This document shows positions 9,701 through 24,328 of a DNA stretch of 64,000 nucleotides, one piece after another. The notes under the pieces are model-generated. The model was not told the origin of the DNA, ran no database searches, and saw nothing but the letters and a program-made list of their open reading frames with translations. Each line of letters opens with the position of its first letter. Within the stretch, counting starts at the first letter, position 1. Origin of the DNA: Limanda limanda. Lineage: Eukaryota > Chordata > Actinopteri > Pleuronectiformes > Pleuronectidae. The stretch is taken from assembly GCF_963576545.1 (NCBI RefSeq), contig NW_026870433.1, forward strand, positions 1 through 64,000, written 5' to 3'. Both the position numbers and the translations under genes were made by a program.

Positions 9701-12700
9701 ATTCTTGAATAACTTTTTTTGTGAAGGTCGGAGAGACTTGCAAGTAGGCTCTACCCCCACTAAATGGGGTTGCGCGCATCGATCGGTACCATCCTTGAGC
9801 TTCTCCGACTTTCGGAAGGGTTAGGGTTAGGGTTAGGGATGAAAGCACATAGGAGAAAGAGATATTCTTGAATAACTTTTTTTGTGAAGGTCGGAGAGAC
9901 TTGCAAGTAGGCTCTACCCCCACTAAATGGGGTAGCGCACATCGATCGGTACCATCCTTGAGCTTCTCCGACTTTTGGAAGGGTTAGGGTTAGGGTTAGG
10001 GATGAAAGCACATAGGAGAAAGAGATATTCTTGAATAACTTTTTTTGTGAAGGTCGGAGAGACTTGCAAGTAGGCTCTACCCCCACTAAATGGGGTAGCG
10101 CGCATCGATCGGTACCATCCTTGAGCTTCTCCGACTTTCGGAAGGGTTAGGGTTAGGGTTAGGGATGAAAGCACATAGGAGAAAGAGATATTCTTGAATA
10201 ACTTTTTTTGTGAAGGTCGGAGAGACTTGCAAATAGGCTCTACCCCCACTAAATGGGGTAGCGCGCATCGATCGGTACCATCCTTGAGCTTCTCCGACTT
10301 TCGGAAGGGTTAGGGTTAGGGTTAGGGATGAAAGCACATAGGAGAAAGAGATATTCTTGAATAACTTTTTTTGTGAAGGTCGGAGAGACTTGCAAGTAGG
10401 CTCTACCCCCACTAAATGGGGTAGCGCGCATCGATCGGTACCATCCTTGAGCTTCTCCGACTTTCGGAAGGGTTAGGGTTAGGGTTAGGGATGAAAGCAC
10501 ATAGGAGAAAGAGATATTCTTGAATAACTTTTTTTGTGAAGGTCGGAGAGACTTGCAAGTAGGCTCTACCCCCACTAAATGGGGTAGCGCGCATCGATCG
10601 GTACCATCCTTGAGCTTCTCCGACTTTCGGAAGGGTTAGGGTTAGGGTTAGGGATGAAAGCACATAGGAGAAAGAGATATTCTTGAATAACTTTTTTTGT
10701 GAAGGTCGGAGAGACTTGGAAAGTGGTTGCATCTGGACTAATTTGGGTCCTGCGGATCGATTGGTACCATCCCCGAGCTTGTACGACCTTCGGAAGAGGT
10801 CGACCGACGAAATTCCCCCAAATCTGAGGAGATATTCTTGAATAACTTTTTTTGTGAAGGTCGGAGAGACTTGCAAGTAGGCTCTACCCCCACTAAATGG
10901 GGTAGCGCGCATCGATCGGTACCATCCTTGAGCTTCTCCGACTTTCGGAAGGGTTAGGGTTAGGGTTAGGGATGAAAGCACATAGGAGAAAGAGATATTC
11001 TTGAATAACTTTTTTTGTGAAGGTCGGAGAGACTTGGAAAGTGGTTGCATCTGGACTAATTTGGGTCCTGCAGATCGATTGGTACCATCCCCGAGCTTGT
11101 ACGACCTTCGGAAGAGGTCGACCGACGAAATTCCCCCAAATCTGAGGAGATATTCTTGAATAACCTTTTTTGTGAAGGTCGGAGAGACTTGCAAGTAGGC
11201 TCTACCCCCACTAAATGGGGTTGCGCGCATCGATCGGTACCATCCTTGAGCTTCTCCGACTTTCGGAAGGGTTAGGGTTAGGGTTAGGGATGAAAGCACA
11301 TAGGAGAAAGAGATATTCTTGAATAACTTTTTTTGTGAAGGTCGGAGAGACTTGCAAGTAGGCTCTACCCCCACTAAATGGGGTAGCGCGCATCGATCGG
11401 TACCATCCTTGAGCTTCTCCGACTTTCGGAAGGGTTAGGGTTAGGGTTAGGGATGAAAGCACATAGGAGAAAGAGATATTCTTGAATAACTTTTTTTGTG
11501 AAGGTCGGAGAGACTTGGAAAGTGGTTGCATCTGGACTAATTTGGGTCCTGCGGATCGATTGGTACCATCCCCGAGCTTGTACGACCTTCGGAAGAGGTC
11601 GACCGACGAAATTCCCCCAAATCTGAGGAGATATTCTTGAATAACTTTTTTTGTGAAGGTCGGAGAGACTTGCAAGTAGGCTCTACCCCCACTAAATGGG
11701 GTTGCGCGCATCGATCAGTACCATCCTTGAGCTTCTCCGACTTTCGGAAGGGTTAGGGTTAGGGTTAGGGATGAAAGCACATAGGAGAAAGAGATATTCT
11801 TGAATAACTTTTTTTGTGAAGGTCGGAGAGACTTGCAAGTAGGCTCTACCCCCACTAAATGGGGTAGCGCGCATCGATCGGTACCATCCTTGAGCTTCTC
11901 CGACTTTCGGAAGGGTTAGGGTTAGGGTTAGGGATGAAAGCACATAGGAGAAAGAGATATTCTTGAATAACTTTTTTTGTGAAGGTCGGAGAGACTTGCA
12001 AGTAGGCTCTACCCCCACTAAATGGGGTAGCGCGCATCGATCGGTACCATCCTTGAGCTTCTCCGACTTTCGTAAGGGTTAGGGTTAGGGTTAGGGATGA
12101 AAGCACATAGGAGAAAGAGATATTCTTGAATAACTTTTTTTGTGAAGGTCGGAGAGACTTGGAAAGTGGTTGCATCTGGACTAATTTGGGTCCTGCGGAT
12201 CGATTGGTACCATCCCCGAGCTTGTACGACCTTCGGAAGAGGTCGACCGACGAAATTCCCCCAAATCTGAGGAGATATTCTTGAATAACTTTTTTTGTGA
12301 AGGTCGGAGAGACTTGCAAGTAGGCTCTACCCCCACTAAATGGGGTTGCGCGCATCGATCGGTACCATCCTTGAGCTTCTCCGACTTTCGGAAGGGTTAG
12401 GGTTAGGGTTAGGGATGAAAGCACATAGGAGAAAGAGATATTCTTGAATAACTTTTTTTGTGAAGGTCGGAGAGACTTGCAAGTAGGCTCTACCCCCACT
12501 AAATGGGGTAGCGCACATCGATCGGTACCATCCTTGAGCTTCTCCGACTTTTGGAAGGGTTAGGGTTAGGGTTAGGGATGAAAGCACATAGGAGAAAGAG
12601 ATATTCTTGAATAACTTTTTTTGTGAAGGTCGGAGAGACTTGCAAGTAGGCTCTACCCCCACTAAATGGGGTAGCGCGCATCGATCGGTACCATCCTTGA

Positions 12701-14199
12701 GCTTCTCCGACTTTCGGAAGGGTTAGGGTTAGGGTTAGGGATGAAAGCACATAGGAGAAAGAGATATTCTTGAATAACTTTTTTTGTGAAGGTCGGAGAG
12801 ACTTGCAAATAGGCTCTACCCCCACTAAATGGGGTAGCGCGCATCGATCGGTACCATCCTTGAGCTTCTCCGACTTTCGGAAGGGTTAGGGTTAGGGTTA
12901 GGGATGAAAGCACATAGGAGAAAGAGATATTCTTGAATAACTTTTTTTGTGAAGGTCGGAGAGACTTGCAAGTAGGCTCTACCCCCACTAAATGGGGTAG
13001 CGCGCATCGATCGGTACCATCCTTGAGCTTCTCCGACTTTCGGAAGGGTTAGGGTTAGGGTTAGGGATGAAAGCACATAGGAGAAAGAGATATTCTTGAA
13101 TAACTTTTTTTGTGAAGGTCGGAGAGACTTGCAAGTAGGCTCTACCCCCACTAAATGGGGTAGCGCGCATCGATCGGTACCATCCTTGAGCTTCTCCGAC
13201 TTTCGGAAGGGTTAGGGTTAGGGTTAGGGATGAAAGCACATAGGAGAAAGAGATATTCTTGAATAACTTTTTTTGTGAAGGTCGGAGAGACTTGGAAAGT
13301 GGTTGCATCTGGACTAATTTGGGTCCTGCGGATCGATTGGTACCATCCCCGAGCTTGTACGACCTTCGGAAGAGGTCGACCGACGAAATTCCCCCAAATC
13401 TGAGGAGATATTCTTGAATAACTTTTTTTGTGAAGGTCGGAGAGACTTGCAAGTAGGCTCTACCCCCACTAAATGGGGTAGCGCGCATCGATCGGTACCA
13501 TCCTTGAGCTTCTCCGACTTTCGGAAGGGTTAGGGTTAGGGTTAGGGATGAAAGCACATAGGAGAAAGAGATATTCTTGAATAACTTTTTTTGTGAAGGT
13601 CGGAGAGACTTGGAAAGTGGTTGCATCTGGACTAATTTGGGTCCTGCAGATCGATTGGTACCATCCCCGAGCTTGTACGACCTTCGGAAGAGGTCGACCG
13701 ACGAAATTCCCCCAAATCTGAGGAGATATTCTTGAATAACCTTTTTTGTGAAGGTCGGAGAGACTTGCAAGTAGGCTCTACCCCCACTAAATGGGGTTGC
13801 GCGCATCGATCGGTACCATCCTTGAGCTTCTCCGACTTTCGGAAGGGTTAGGGTTAGGGATGAAAGCACATAGGAGAAAGAGATATTCTTGAATAACTTT
13901 TTTTGTGAAGGTCGGAGAGACTTGCAAGTAGGCTCTACCCCCACTAAATGGGGTAGCGCGCATCGATCGGTACCATCCTTGAGCTTCTCCGACTTTCGGA
14001 AGGGTTAGGGTTAGGGTTAGGGATGAAAGCACATAGGAGAAAGAGATATTCTTGAATAACTTTTTTTGTGAAGGTCGGAGAGACTTGGAAAGTGGTTGCA
14101 TCTGGACTAATTTGGGTCCTGCGGATCGATTGGTACCATCCCCGAGCTTGTACGACCTTCGGAAGAGGTCGACCGACGAAATTCCCCCAAATCTGAGGA
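9217..14199 (+). repeat. 2,576-bp tandem higher-order repeat, two copies
   Basis: B units 9543, 10676 and 10994 recur at 12119, 13252 and 13570, offset 2,576 bp (12 A plus 4 B). Shared markers: CGTAAGGG at 9380 and 11956, GCGCACATC at 9861 and 12437, TTTTGGAAGG in the same pair, and GCAAATAGG at 10187 and 12763. TTCTTAAATAAC at 9217 is not shared, so the left junction lies near 9.3 kb. The copies meet near 11.85 kb. Confidence 0.92.
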
Positions 14200-17100
14200 G
14201 ATATTCTTGAATAACTTTTTTTGTGAAGGTCGGAGAGACTTGCAAGTAGGCTCTACCCCCACTAAATGGGGTTGCGCGCATCGATCAGTACCATCCTTGA
14301 GCTTCTCCGACTTTCGGAAGGGTTAGGGTTAGGGTTAGGGATGAAAGCACATAGGAGAAAGAGATATTCTTGAATAACTTTTTTTGTGAAGGTCGGAGAG
14401 ACTTGCAAGTAGGCTCTACCCCCACTAAATGGGGTAGCGCGCATCGATCGGTACCATCCTTGAGCTTCTCCGACTTTCGGAAGGGTTAGGGTTAGGGTTA
14501 GGGATGAAAGCACATAGGAGAAAGAGATATTCTTGAATAACTTTTTTTGTGAAGGTCGGAGAGACTTGCAAATAGGCTCTACCCCCACTAAATGGGGTAG
14601 CGCGCATCGATCGGTACCATCCTTGAGCTTCTCCGACTTTCGGAAGGGTTAGGGTTAGGGTTAGGGATGAAAGCACATAGGAGAAAAAGATATTCTTGAA
14701 TAACTTTTTTTGTGAAGGTCGGAGAGACTTGCAAGTAGGCTCTACCCCCACTAAATGGGGTAGCGCGCATCGATCGGTACCATCCTTGAGCTTCTCCGAC
14801 TTTCGGAAGGGTTAGGGTTAGGGTTAGGGATGAAAGCACATAGGAGAAAGAGATATTCTTGAATAACTTTTTTTGTGAAGGTCGGAGAGACTTGGAAAGT
14901 GGTTGCATCTGGACTAATTTGGGTCCTGCAGATCGATTGGTACCATCCCCGAGCTTGTACGACCTTCGGAAGAGGTCGACCGACGAAATTCCCCCAAATC
15001 TGAGGAGATATTCTTGAATAACTTTTTTTGTGAAGGTCGGAGAGACTTGCAAGTAGGCTCTACCCCCACTAAATGGGGTTGCGCACATCGATCAGTACCA
15101 TCCTTGAGCTTCTCCGACTTTCGGAAGGGTTAGGGTTAGGGTTAGGGATGAAAGCACATAGGAGAAAGAGATATTCTTGAATAACTTTTTTTGTGAAGGT
15201 CGGAGAGACTTGCAAGTAGGCTCTACCCCCACTAAATGGGGTAGCGCGCATCGATCGGTACCATCCTTGAGCTTCTCCGACTTTCGGAAGGGTTAGGGTT
15301 AGGGTTAGGGATGAAAGCACATAGGAGAAAGAGATATTCTTGAATAACTTTTTTTGTGAAGGTCGGAGAGACTTGGAAAGTGGTTGCATCTGGACTAATT
15401 TGGGTCCTGCAGATCGATTGGTACCATCCCCGAGCTTGTACGACCTTCGGAAGAGGTCGACCGACGAAATTCCCCCAAATCTGAGGAGATATTCTTGAAT
15501 AACTTTTTTTGTGAAGGTCGGAGAGACTTGCAAGTAGGCTCTACCCCCACTAAATGGGGTAGCGCGCATCGATCAGTACCATCCTTGAGCTTCTCCGACT
15601 TTCGGAAGGGTTAGGGTTAGGGTTAGGGATGAAAGCACATAGGAGAAAGAGATATTCTTGAATAACTTTTTTTGTGAAGGTCGGAGAGACTTGGAAAGTG
15701 GTTGCATCTGGACTAATTTGGGTCCTGCGGATCGATTGGTACCATCCCCGAGCTTGTACGACCTTCGGAAGAGGTCGACCGACGAAATTCCCCCAAATCT
15801 GAGGAGATATTCTTGAATAACTTTTTTTGTGAAGGTCGGAGAGACTTGCAAGTAGGCTCTACCCCCACTAAATGGGTTTGCGCGCATCGATCAGTACCAT
15901 CCTTGAGCTTCTCCGACTTTCGGAAGGGTTAGGGTTAGGGTTAGGGATGAAAGCACATAGGAGAAAGAGATATTCTTGAATAACTTTTTTTGTGAAGGTC
16001 GGAGAGACTTGCAAGTAGGCTCTACCCCCACTAAATGGGGTAGCGCGCATCGATCGGTACCATCCTTGAGCTTCTCCGACTTTCGGAAGGGTTAGGGTTA
16101 GGGTTAGGGATGAAAGCACATAGGAGAAAGAGATATTCTTGAATAACTTTTTTTGTGAAGGTCGGAGAGACTTGCAAGTAGGCTCTACCCCCACTAAATG
16201 GGGTAGCGCGCATCGATCGGTACCATCCTTGAGCTTCTCCGACTTTCGGAAGGGTTAGGGTTAGGGTTAGGGATGAAAGCACATAGGAGAAAGAGATATT
16301 CTTGAATAACTTTTTTTGTGAAGGTCGGAGAGACTTGCAAGTAGGCTCTACCCCCACTAAATGGGGTAGCGCGCATCGATCGGTACCATCCTTGAGCTTC
16401 TCCGACTTTCGGAAGGGTTAGGGTTAGGGTTAGGGATGAAAGCACATAGGAGAAAGAGATATTCTTGAATAACTTTTTTTGTGAAGGTCGGAGAGACTTG
16501 GAAAGTGGTTGCATCTGGACTAATTTGGGTCCTGCGGATCGATTGGTACCATCCCCGAGCTTGTACGACCTTCGGAAGAGGTCGACCGACGAAATTCCCC
16601 CAAATCTGAGGAGATATTCTTGAATAACTTTTTTTGTGAAGGTCGGAGAGACTTGCAAGTAGGCTCTACCCCCACTAAATGGGGTAGCGCGCATCGATCG
16701 GTACCATCCTTGAGCTTCTCCGACTTTCGGAAGGGTTAGGGTTAGGGTTAGGGATGAAAGCACATAGGAGAAAGAGATATTCTTGAATAACTTTTTTTGT
16801 GAAGGTCGGAGAGACTTGCAAGTAGGCTCTACCCCCACTAAATGGGGTAGCGCGCATCGATCGGTACCATCCTTGAGCTTCTCCGACTTTCGGAAGGGTT
16901 AGGGTTAGGGTTAGGGATGAAAGCACATAGGAGAAAGAGATATTCTTGAATAACTTTTTTTGTGAAGGTCGGAGAGACATGGAAAGTGGTTGCATCTGGA
17001 CTAATTTGGGTCCTGCGGATCGATTGGTACCATCCCCGAGCTTGTACGACCTTCGGAAGAGGTCGACCGACGAAATTCCCCCAAATCTGAGGAGATATTC

Positions 17101-18163
17101 TTGAATAACTTTTTTTGTGAAGGTCGGAGAGACTTGCAAGTAGGCTCTACCCCCACTAAATGGGGTTGCGCACATCGATCAGTACCATCCTTGAGCTTCT
17201 CCGACTTTCGGAAGGGTTAGGGTTAGGGTTAGGGATGAAAGCACATAGGAGAAAGAGATATTCTTGAATAACTTTTTTTGTGAAGGTCGGAGAGACTTGC
17301 AAGTAGGCTCTACCCCCACTAAATGGGGTAGCGCGCATCGATCGGTACCATCCTTGAGCTTCTCCGACTTTCGGAAGGGTTAGGGTTAGGGTTAGGGATG
17401 AAAGCACATAGGAGAAAGAGATATTCTTAAATAACTTTTTTTGTGAAGGTCGGAGAGACTTGCAAGTAGGCTCTACCCCCACTAAATGGGGTAGCGCGCA
17501 TCGATCGGTACCATCCTTGAGCTTCTCCGACTTTCGGAAGGGTTAGGGTTAGGGTTAGGGATGAAAGCACATAGGAGAAAGAGATATTCTTGAATAACTT
17601 TTTTTGTGAAGGTCGGAGAGACTTGCAAGTAGGCTCTACCCCCACTAAATGGGGTAGCGCGCATCGATCGGTACCATCCTTGAGCTTCTCCGACTTTCGT
17701 AAGGGTTAGGGTTAGGGTTAGGGATGAAAGCACATAGGAGAAAGAGATATTCTTGAATAACTTTTTTTGTGAAGGTCGGAGAGACTTGGAAAGTGGTTGC
17801 ATCTGGACTAATTTGGGTCCTGCGGATCGATTGGTACCATCCCCGAGCTTGTACGACCTTCGGAAGAGGTCGACCGACGAAATTCCCCCAAATCTGAGGA
17901 GATATTCTTGAATAACTTTTTTTGTGAAGGTCGGAGAGACTTGCAAGTAGGCTCTACCCCCACTAAATGGGGTTGCGCGCATCGATCGGTACCATCCTTG
18001 AGCTTCTCCGACTTTCGGAAGGGTTAGGGTTAGGGTTAGGGATGAAAGCACATAGGAGAAAGAGATATTCTTGAATAACTTTTTTTGTGAAGGTCGGAGA
18101 GACTTGCAAGTAGGCTCTACCCCCACTAAATGGGGTAGCGCACATCGATCGGTACCATCCTTG
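13252..18163 (+). repeat. Second copy of the 5.0-9.7 kb block
   Basis: The order of A and B units matches 5043 onward at offset 8,203-8,209 bp, to about 18.2 kb where B156 at 18227 replaces an A unit. One private change is the CTGCAG at 14852, against CTGCGG at 6649. Confidence 0.9.
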
Positions 18164-21100
18164 AGCTTCTCCGACTTTCGGAAGGGTTAGGGTTAGGGTT
18201 AGGGATGAAAGCACATAGGAGAAAGAGATATTCTTGAATAACTTTTTTGGTGAAGGTCGGAGAGACTTGGAAAGTGGTTGCATCTGGACTAGTTTGGGTC
18301 CTGCAGATCGATTGGTACCATCCCCGAGCTTGTACGACCTTCGGAAGAGGTCGACCGACGAAATTCCCCCAAAATCTGAGGAGATATTCTTGAATAACTT
18401 TTTTTGTGAAGGTCGGAGAGACTTGCAAGTAGGCTCTACCCCCACTAAATGGGGTTGCGCGCATCGATCAGTACCATCCTTGAGCTTCTCCGACTTTCGG
18501 AAGGGTTAGGGTTAGGGTTAGGGATGAAAGCACATAGGAGAAAGAGATATTCTTGAATAACTTTTTTTGTGAAGGTCGGAGAGACTTGGAAAGTGGTTGC
18601 ATCTGGACTAATTTGGGTCCTGCAGATCGATTGGTACCATCCCCGAGCTTGTACGACCTTCGGAAGAGGTCGACCGACGAAATTCCCCCAAATCTGAGGA
18701 GATATTCTTGAATAACTTTTTTTGTGAAGGTCGGAGAGACTTGCAAGTAGGCTCTACCCCCACTAAATGGGGTAGCGCGCATCGATCAGTACCATCCTTG
18801 AGCTTCTCCGACTTTCGGAAGGGTTAGGGTTAGGGTTAGGGATGAAAGCACATAGGAGAAAGAGATATTCTTGAATAACTTTTTTTGTGAAGGTCGGAGA
18901 GACTTGGAAAGTGGTTGCATCTGGACTAATTTGGGTCCTGCGGATCGATTGGTACCATCCCCGAGCTTGTACGACCTTCGGAAGAGGTCGACCGACGAAA
19001 TTCCCCCAAATCTGAGGAGATATTCTTGAATAACTTTTTTTGTGAAGGTCGGAGAGACTTGCAAGTAGGCTCAACCCCCACTAAATGGGGTTGCGCGCAT
19101 CGATCAGTACCATCCTTGAGCTTCTCCGACTTTCGGAAGGGTTAGGGTTAGGGTTAGGGATGAAAGCACATAGGAGAAAGAGATATTCTTGAATAACTTT
19201 TTTTGTGAAGGTCGGAGAGACTTGCAAGAAGGCTCTACCCCCACTAAATGGGGTAGCGCGCATCGATCGGTACCATCCTTGAGCTTCTCCGACTTTCGGA
19301 AGGGTTAGGGTTAGGGTTAGGGATGAAAGCACATAGGAGAAAGAGATATTCTTGAATAACTTTTTTTGTGAAGGTCGGAGAGACTTGCAAGTAGGCTCTA
19401 CCCCCACTAAATGGGGTAGCGCGCATCGATCGGTACCATCCTTGAGCTTCTCCGACTTTCGGAAGGGTTAGGGTTAGGGTTAGGGATGAAAGCACATAGG
19501 AGAAAGAGATATTCTTGAATAACTTTTTTTGTGAAGGTCGGAGAGACTTGCAAGTAGGCTCTACCCCCACTAAATGGGGTAGCGCGCATCGATCGGTACC
19601 ATCCTTGAGCTTCTCCGACTTTCGGAAGGGTTAGGGTTAGGGTTAGGGATGAAAGCACATAGGAGAAAGAGATATTCTTGAATAACTTTTTTTGTGAAGG
19701 TCGGAGAGACTTGGAAAGTGGTTGCATCTGGACTAATTTGGGTCCTGCGGATCGATTGGTACCATCCCCGAGCTTGTACGACCTTCGGAAGAGGTCGACC
19801 GACGAAATTCCCCCAAATCTGAGGAGATATTCTTGAATAACTTTTTTTGTGAAGGTCGGAGAGACTTGCAAGTAGGCTCTACCCCCACTAAATGGGGTAG
19901 CGCGCATCGATCGGTACCATCCTTGAGCTTCTCCGACTTTCGGAAGGGTTAGGGTTAGGGTTAGGGATGAAAGCACATAGGAGAAAGAGATATTCTTGAA
20001 TAACTTTTTTTGTGAAGGTCGGAGAGACTTGCAAGTAGGCTCTACCCCCACTAAATGGGGTAGCGCGCATCGATCGGTACCATCCTTGAGCTTCTCCGAC
20101 TTTCGGAAGGGTTAGGGTTAGGGTTAGGGATGAAAGCACATAGGAGAAAGAGATATTCTTGAATAACTTTTTTTGTGAAGGTCGGAGAGACTTGGAAAGT
20201 GGTTGCATCTGGACTAATTTGGGTCCTGCGGATCGATTGGTACCATCCCCGAGCTTGTACGACCTTCGGAAGAGGTCGACCGACGAAATTCCCCCAAATC
20301 TGAGGAGATATTCTTGAATAACTTTTTTTGTGAAGGTCGGAGAGACTTGCAAGTAGGCTCTACCCCCACTAAATGGGGTTGCGCACATCGATCAGTACCA
20401 TCCTTGAGCTTCTCCGACTTTCGGAAGGGTTAGGGTTAGGGTTAGGGATGAAAGCACATAGGAGAAAGAGATATTCTTGAATAACTTTTTTTGTGAAGGT
20501 CGGAGAGACTTGCAAGTAGGCTCTACCCCCACTAAATGGGGTAGCGCGCATCGATCGGTACCATCCTTGAGCTTCTCCGACTTTCGGAAGGGTTAGGGTT
20601 AGGGTTAGGGATGAAAGCACATAGGAGAAAGAGATATTCTTGAATAACTTTTTTTGTGAAGGTCGGAGAGACTTGCAAGTAGGCTCTACCCCCACTAAAT
20701 GGGGTAGCGCGCATCGATCGGTACCATCCTTGAGCTTCTCCGATTTTCGGAAGGGTTAGGGTTAGGGTTAGGGATGAAAGCACATAGGAGAAAGAGATAT
20801 TCTTGAATAACTTTTTTTGTGAAGGTCGGAGAGACTTGCAAGTAGGCTCTACCCCCACTAAATGGGGTAGCGCGCATCGATCGGTACCATCCTTGAGCTT
20901 CTCCGACTTTCGGAAGGGTTAGGGTTAGGGTTAGGGATGAAAGCACATAGGAGAAAGAGATATTCTTGAATAACTTTTTTTGTGAAGGTCGGAGAGACTT
21001 GGAAAGTGGTTGCATCTGGACTAATTTGGGTCCTGCGGATCGATTGGTACCATCCCCGAGCTTGTACGACCTTCGGAAGAGGTCGACCGACGAAATTCCC

Positions 21101-21758
21101 CCAAATCTGAGGAGATATTCTTGAATAACTTTTTTTGTGAAGGTCGGAGAGACTTGCAAGTAGGCTCTACCCCCACTAAATGGGGTTGCGCACATCGATC
21201 GGTACCATCCTTGAGCTTCTCCGACTTTCGGAAGGGTTAGGGTTAGGGTTAGGGATGAAAGCACATAGGAGAAAGAGATATTCTTGAATAACTTTTTTTG
21301 TGAAGGTCGGAGAGACTTGCAAGTAGGCTCTACCCCCACTAAATGGGGTAGCGCGCATCGATCGGTACCATCCTTGAGCTTCTCCGACTTTCGGAAGGGT
21401 TAGGGTTAGGGTTAGGGATGAAAGCACATAGGAGAAAGAGATATTCTTGAATAACTTTTTTGGTGAAGGTCGGAGAGACTTGGAAAGTGGTTGCATCTGG
21501 ACTAATTTGGGTCCTGCAGATCGATTGGTACCATCCCCGAGCTTGTACGACCTTCGGAAGAGGTCGACCGACGAAATTCCCCCAAAATCTGAGGAGATAT
21601 TCTTGAATAACTTTTTTTGTGAAGGTCGGAGAGACTTGCAAGTAGGCTCTACCCCCACTAAATGGGGTTGCGCGCATCGATCAGTACCATCCTTGAGCTT
21701 CTCCGACTTTCGGAAGGGTTAGGGTTAGGGTTAGGGATGAAAGCACATAGGAGAAAGA
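15333..21758 (+). repeat. 3,213-bp tandem higher-order repeat, two copies
   Basis: B units 15333, 15651, 16458, 16939, 17746 and 18227 recur at 18546, 18864, 19671, 20152, 20959 and 21440, offset 3,213 bp (14 A, 5 B, 1 B156). GGTGAAGG in place of TGTGAAGG is shared by the B156 units 18227 and 21440. TTCTTAAATAAC (17420) is absent from the second copy, so that change postdates the event or was corrected. Confidence 0.92.
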
Positions 21759-22247
21759 GATATTCTTGAATAACTTTTTTTGTGAAGGTCGGAGAGACTT
21801 GCAAGTAGGCTCTACCCCCACTAAATGGGGTAGCGCGCATCGATCAGTACCATCCTTGAGCTTCTCCGACTTTCGGAAGGGTTAGGGTTAGGGTTAGGGA
21901 TGAAAGCACATAGGAGAAAGAGATATTCTTGAATAACTTTTTTTGTGAAGGTCGGAGAGACTTGCAAGTAGGCTCTACCCCCACTAAATGGGGTAGCGCG
22001 CATCGATCGGTACCATCCTTGAGCTTCTCCGACTTTCGGAAGGGTTAGGGTTAGGGTTAGGGATGAAAGCACATAGGAGAAAGAGATATTCTTGAATAAC
22101 TTTTTTTGTGAAGGTCGGAGAGACTTGCAAGTAGGCTCTACCCCCACTAAATGGGGTAACGCGCATCGATCGGTACCATCCTTGAGCTTCTCCGACTTTC
22201 GGAAGGGTTAGGGTTAGGGTTAGGGATGAAAGCACATAGGAGAAAGA

Positions 22248-24171
22248 GATATTCTTGAATAACTTTTTTTGTGAAGGTCGGAGAGACTTGGAAAGTGGTT
22301 GCATCTGGACTAATTTGGGTCCTGCGGATCGATTGGTACCATCCCCGAGCTTGTACGACCTTCGGAAGAGGTCGACCGACGAAATTCCCCCAAATCTGAG
22401 GAGATATTCTTGAATAACTTTTTTTGTGAAGGTCGGAGAGACTTGCAAGTAGGCTCTACCCCCACTAAATGGGGTAGCGCGCATCGATCGGTACCATCCT
22501 TGAGCTTCTCCGACTTTCGGAAGGGTTAGGGTTAGGGTTAGGGATGAAAGCACATAGGAGAAAGAGATATTCTTGAATAACTTTTTTTGTGAAGGTCGGA
22601 GAGACTTGCAAGTAGGCTCTACCCCCACTAAATGGGGTAGCGCGCATCGATCGGTACCATCCTTGAGCTTCTCCGACTTTCGGAAGGGTTAGGGTTAGGG
22701 TTAGGGATGAAAGCACATAGGAGAAAGAGATATTCTTGAATAACTTTTTTTTTGAAGGTCGGAGAGACTTGGAAAGTGGTTGCATCTGGACTAATTTGGG
22801 TCCTGCGGATCGATTGGTACCATCCCCGAGCTTGTACGACCTTCGGAAGAGGTCGACCGACGAAATTCCCCCAAATCTGAGGAGATATTCTTGAATAACT
22901 TTTTTTGTGAAGGTCGGAGAGACTTGCAAGTAGGCTCTACCCCCACTAAATGGGGTAGCGCGCATCGATCGGTACCATCCTTGAGCTTCTCCGACTTTCG
23001 GAAGGGTTAGGGTTAGGGTTAGGGATGAAAGCACATAGGAGAAAGAGATATTCTTGAATAACTTTTTTTGTGAAGGTCGGAGAGACTTGCAAGTAGGCTC
23101 TACCCCCACTAAATGGGGTAGCGCGCATCGATCGGTACCATCCTTGAGCTTCTCCGACTTTCGGAAGGGTTAGGGTTAGGGTTAGGGATGAAAGCACATA
23201 GGAGAAAGAGATATTCTTGAATAACTTTTTTTGTGAAGGTCGGAGAGACTTGGAAAGTGGTTGCATCTGGACTAATTTGGGTCCTGCGGATCGATTGGTA
23301 CCATCCCCGAGCTTGTACGACCTTAGGAAGAGGTCGACCGACGAAATTCCCCCAAATCTGAGGAGATATTCTTGAATAACTTTTTTTGTGAAGGTCGGAG
23401 AGACTTGCAAGTAGGCTCTACCCCCACTAAATGGGGTTGCGCGCATCGATCAGTACCATCCTTGAGCTTCTCCGACTTTCGGAAGGGTTAGGGTTAGGGT
23501 TAGGGATGAAAGCACATAGGAGAAAGAGATATTCTTGAATAACTTTTTTTGTGAAGGTCGGAGAGACTTGCAAGTAGGCTCTACCCCCACTAAATGGGGT
23601 AGCGCGCATCGATCGGTACCATCCTTGAGCTTCTCCGACTTTCGGAAGGGTTAGGGTTAGGGTTAGGGATGAAAGCACATAGGAGAAAGAGATATTCTTG
23701 AATAACTTTTTTTGTGAAGGTCGGAGAGACTTGGAAAGTGGTTGCATCTGGACTAATTTGGGTCCTGCGGATCGATTGGTACCATCCCCGAGCTTGTACG
23801 ACCTTCGAAAGAGGTCGACCGACGAAATTCCCCCAAATCTGAGGAGATATTCTTGAATAACTTTTTTTGTGAAGGTCGGAGAGACTTGCAAGTAGGCTCT
23901 ACCCCCACTAAATGGGGTTGCGCGCATCGATCGGTACCATCCTTGAGCTTCTCCGACTTTCGGAAGGGTTAGGGTTAGGGTTAGGGATGAAAGCACATAG
24001 GAGAAAGAGATATTCTTGAATAACTTTTTTTGTGAAGGTCGGAGAGACTTGCAAGTAGGCTCTACCCCCACTAAATGGGGTAGCGCGCATCGATCGGTAC
24101 CATCCTTGAGCTTCTCCGACTTTCGGAAGGGTTAGGGTTAGGGTTAGGGATGAAAGCACATAGGAGAAAGA
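22248..24171 (+). repeat. 481-bp BAA trimer, four tandem copies
   Basis: B starts at 22248, 22729, 23210, 23691 and 24172 are each exactly 481 bp apart (155 + 163 + 163). This is the shortest regular higher-order repeat in the window. Single-base differences mark copies, such as CCTTAGGAAG at 23323 and CCTTCGAAAG at 23803. Units 21759-22247 to the left are three more A units. Confidence 0.93.
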
Positions 24172-24328
24172 GATATTCTTGAATAACTTTTTTTGTGAAG
24201 GTCGGAGAGACTTGGAAAGTGGTTGCATCTGGACTAATTTGGGTTCCTGCAGATCGATTGGTACCATCCCCGAGCTTGTACGACCTTCGGAAGAGGTCGA
24301 CCGACGAAATTCCCCCAAACTCTGAGGA
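24172..24328 (+). repeat. B157 variant monomer
   Basis: This B unit carries two single-base insertions, GGGTTCCTGC (extra T) and CCCCCAAACTCTG (extra base), with CTGCAG. An identical form sits at 26744-26900, 2,572 bp to the right, marking a duplicated block. Confidence 0.9.

Noticed and set aside
18234..18509. Plus-strand open frames of 85-93 residues at 17 sites
   Set aside because: They occur only at the 17 off-length B units (one of 154 bp, 14 of 156 bp, two of 157 bp), where the indel shifts frame. They are artefacts of those indels.
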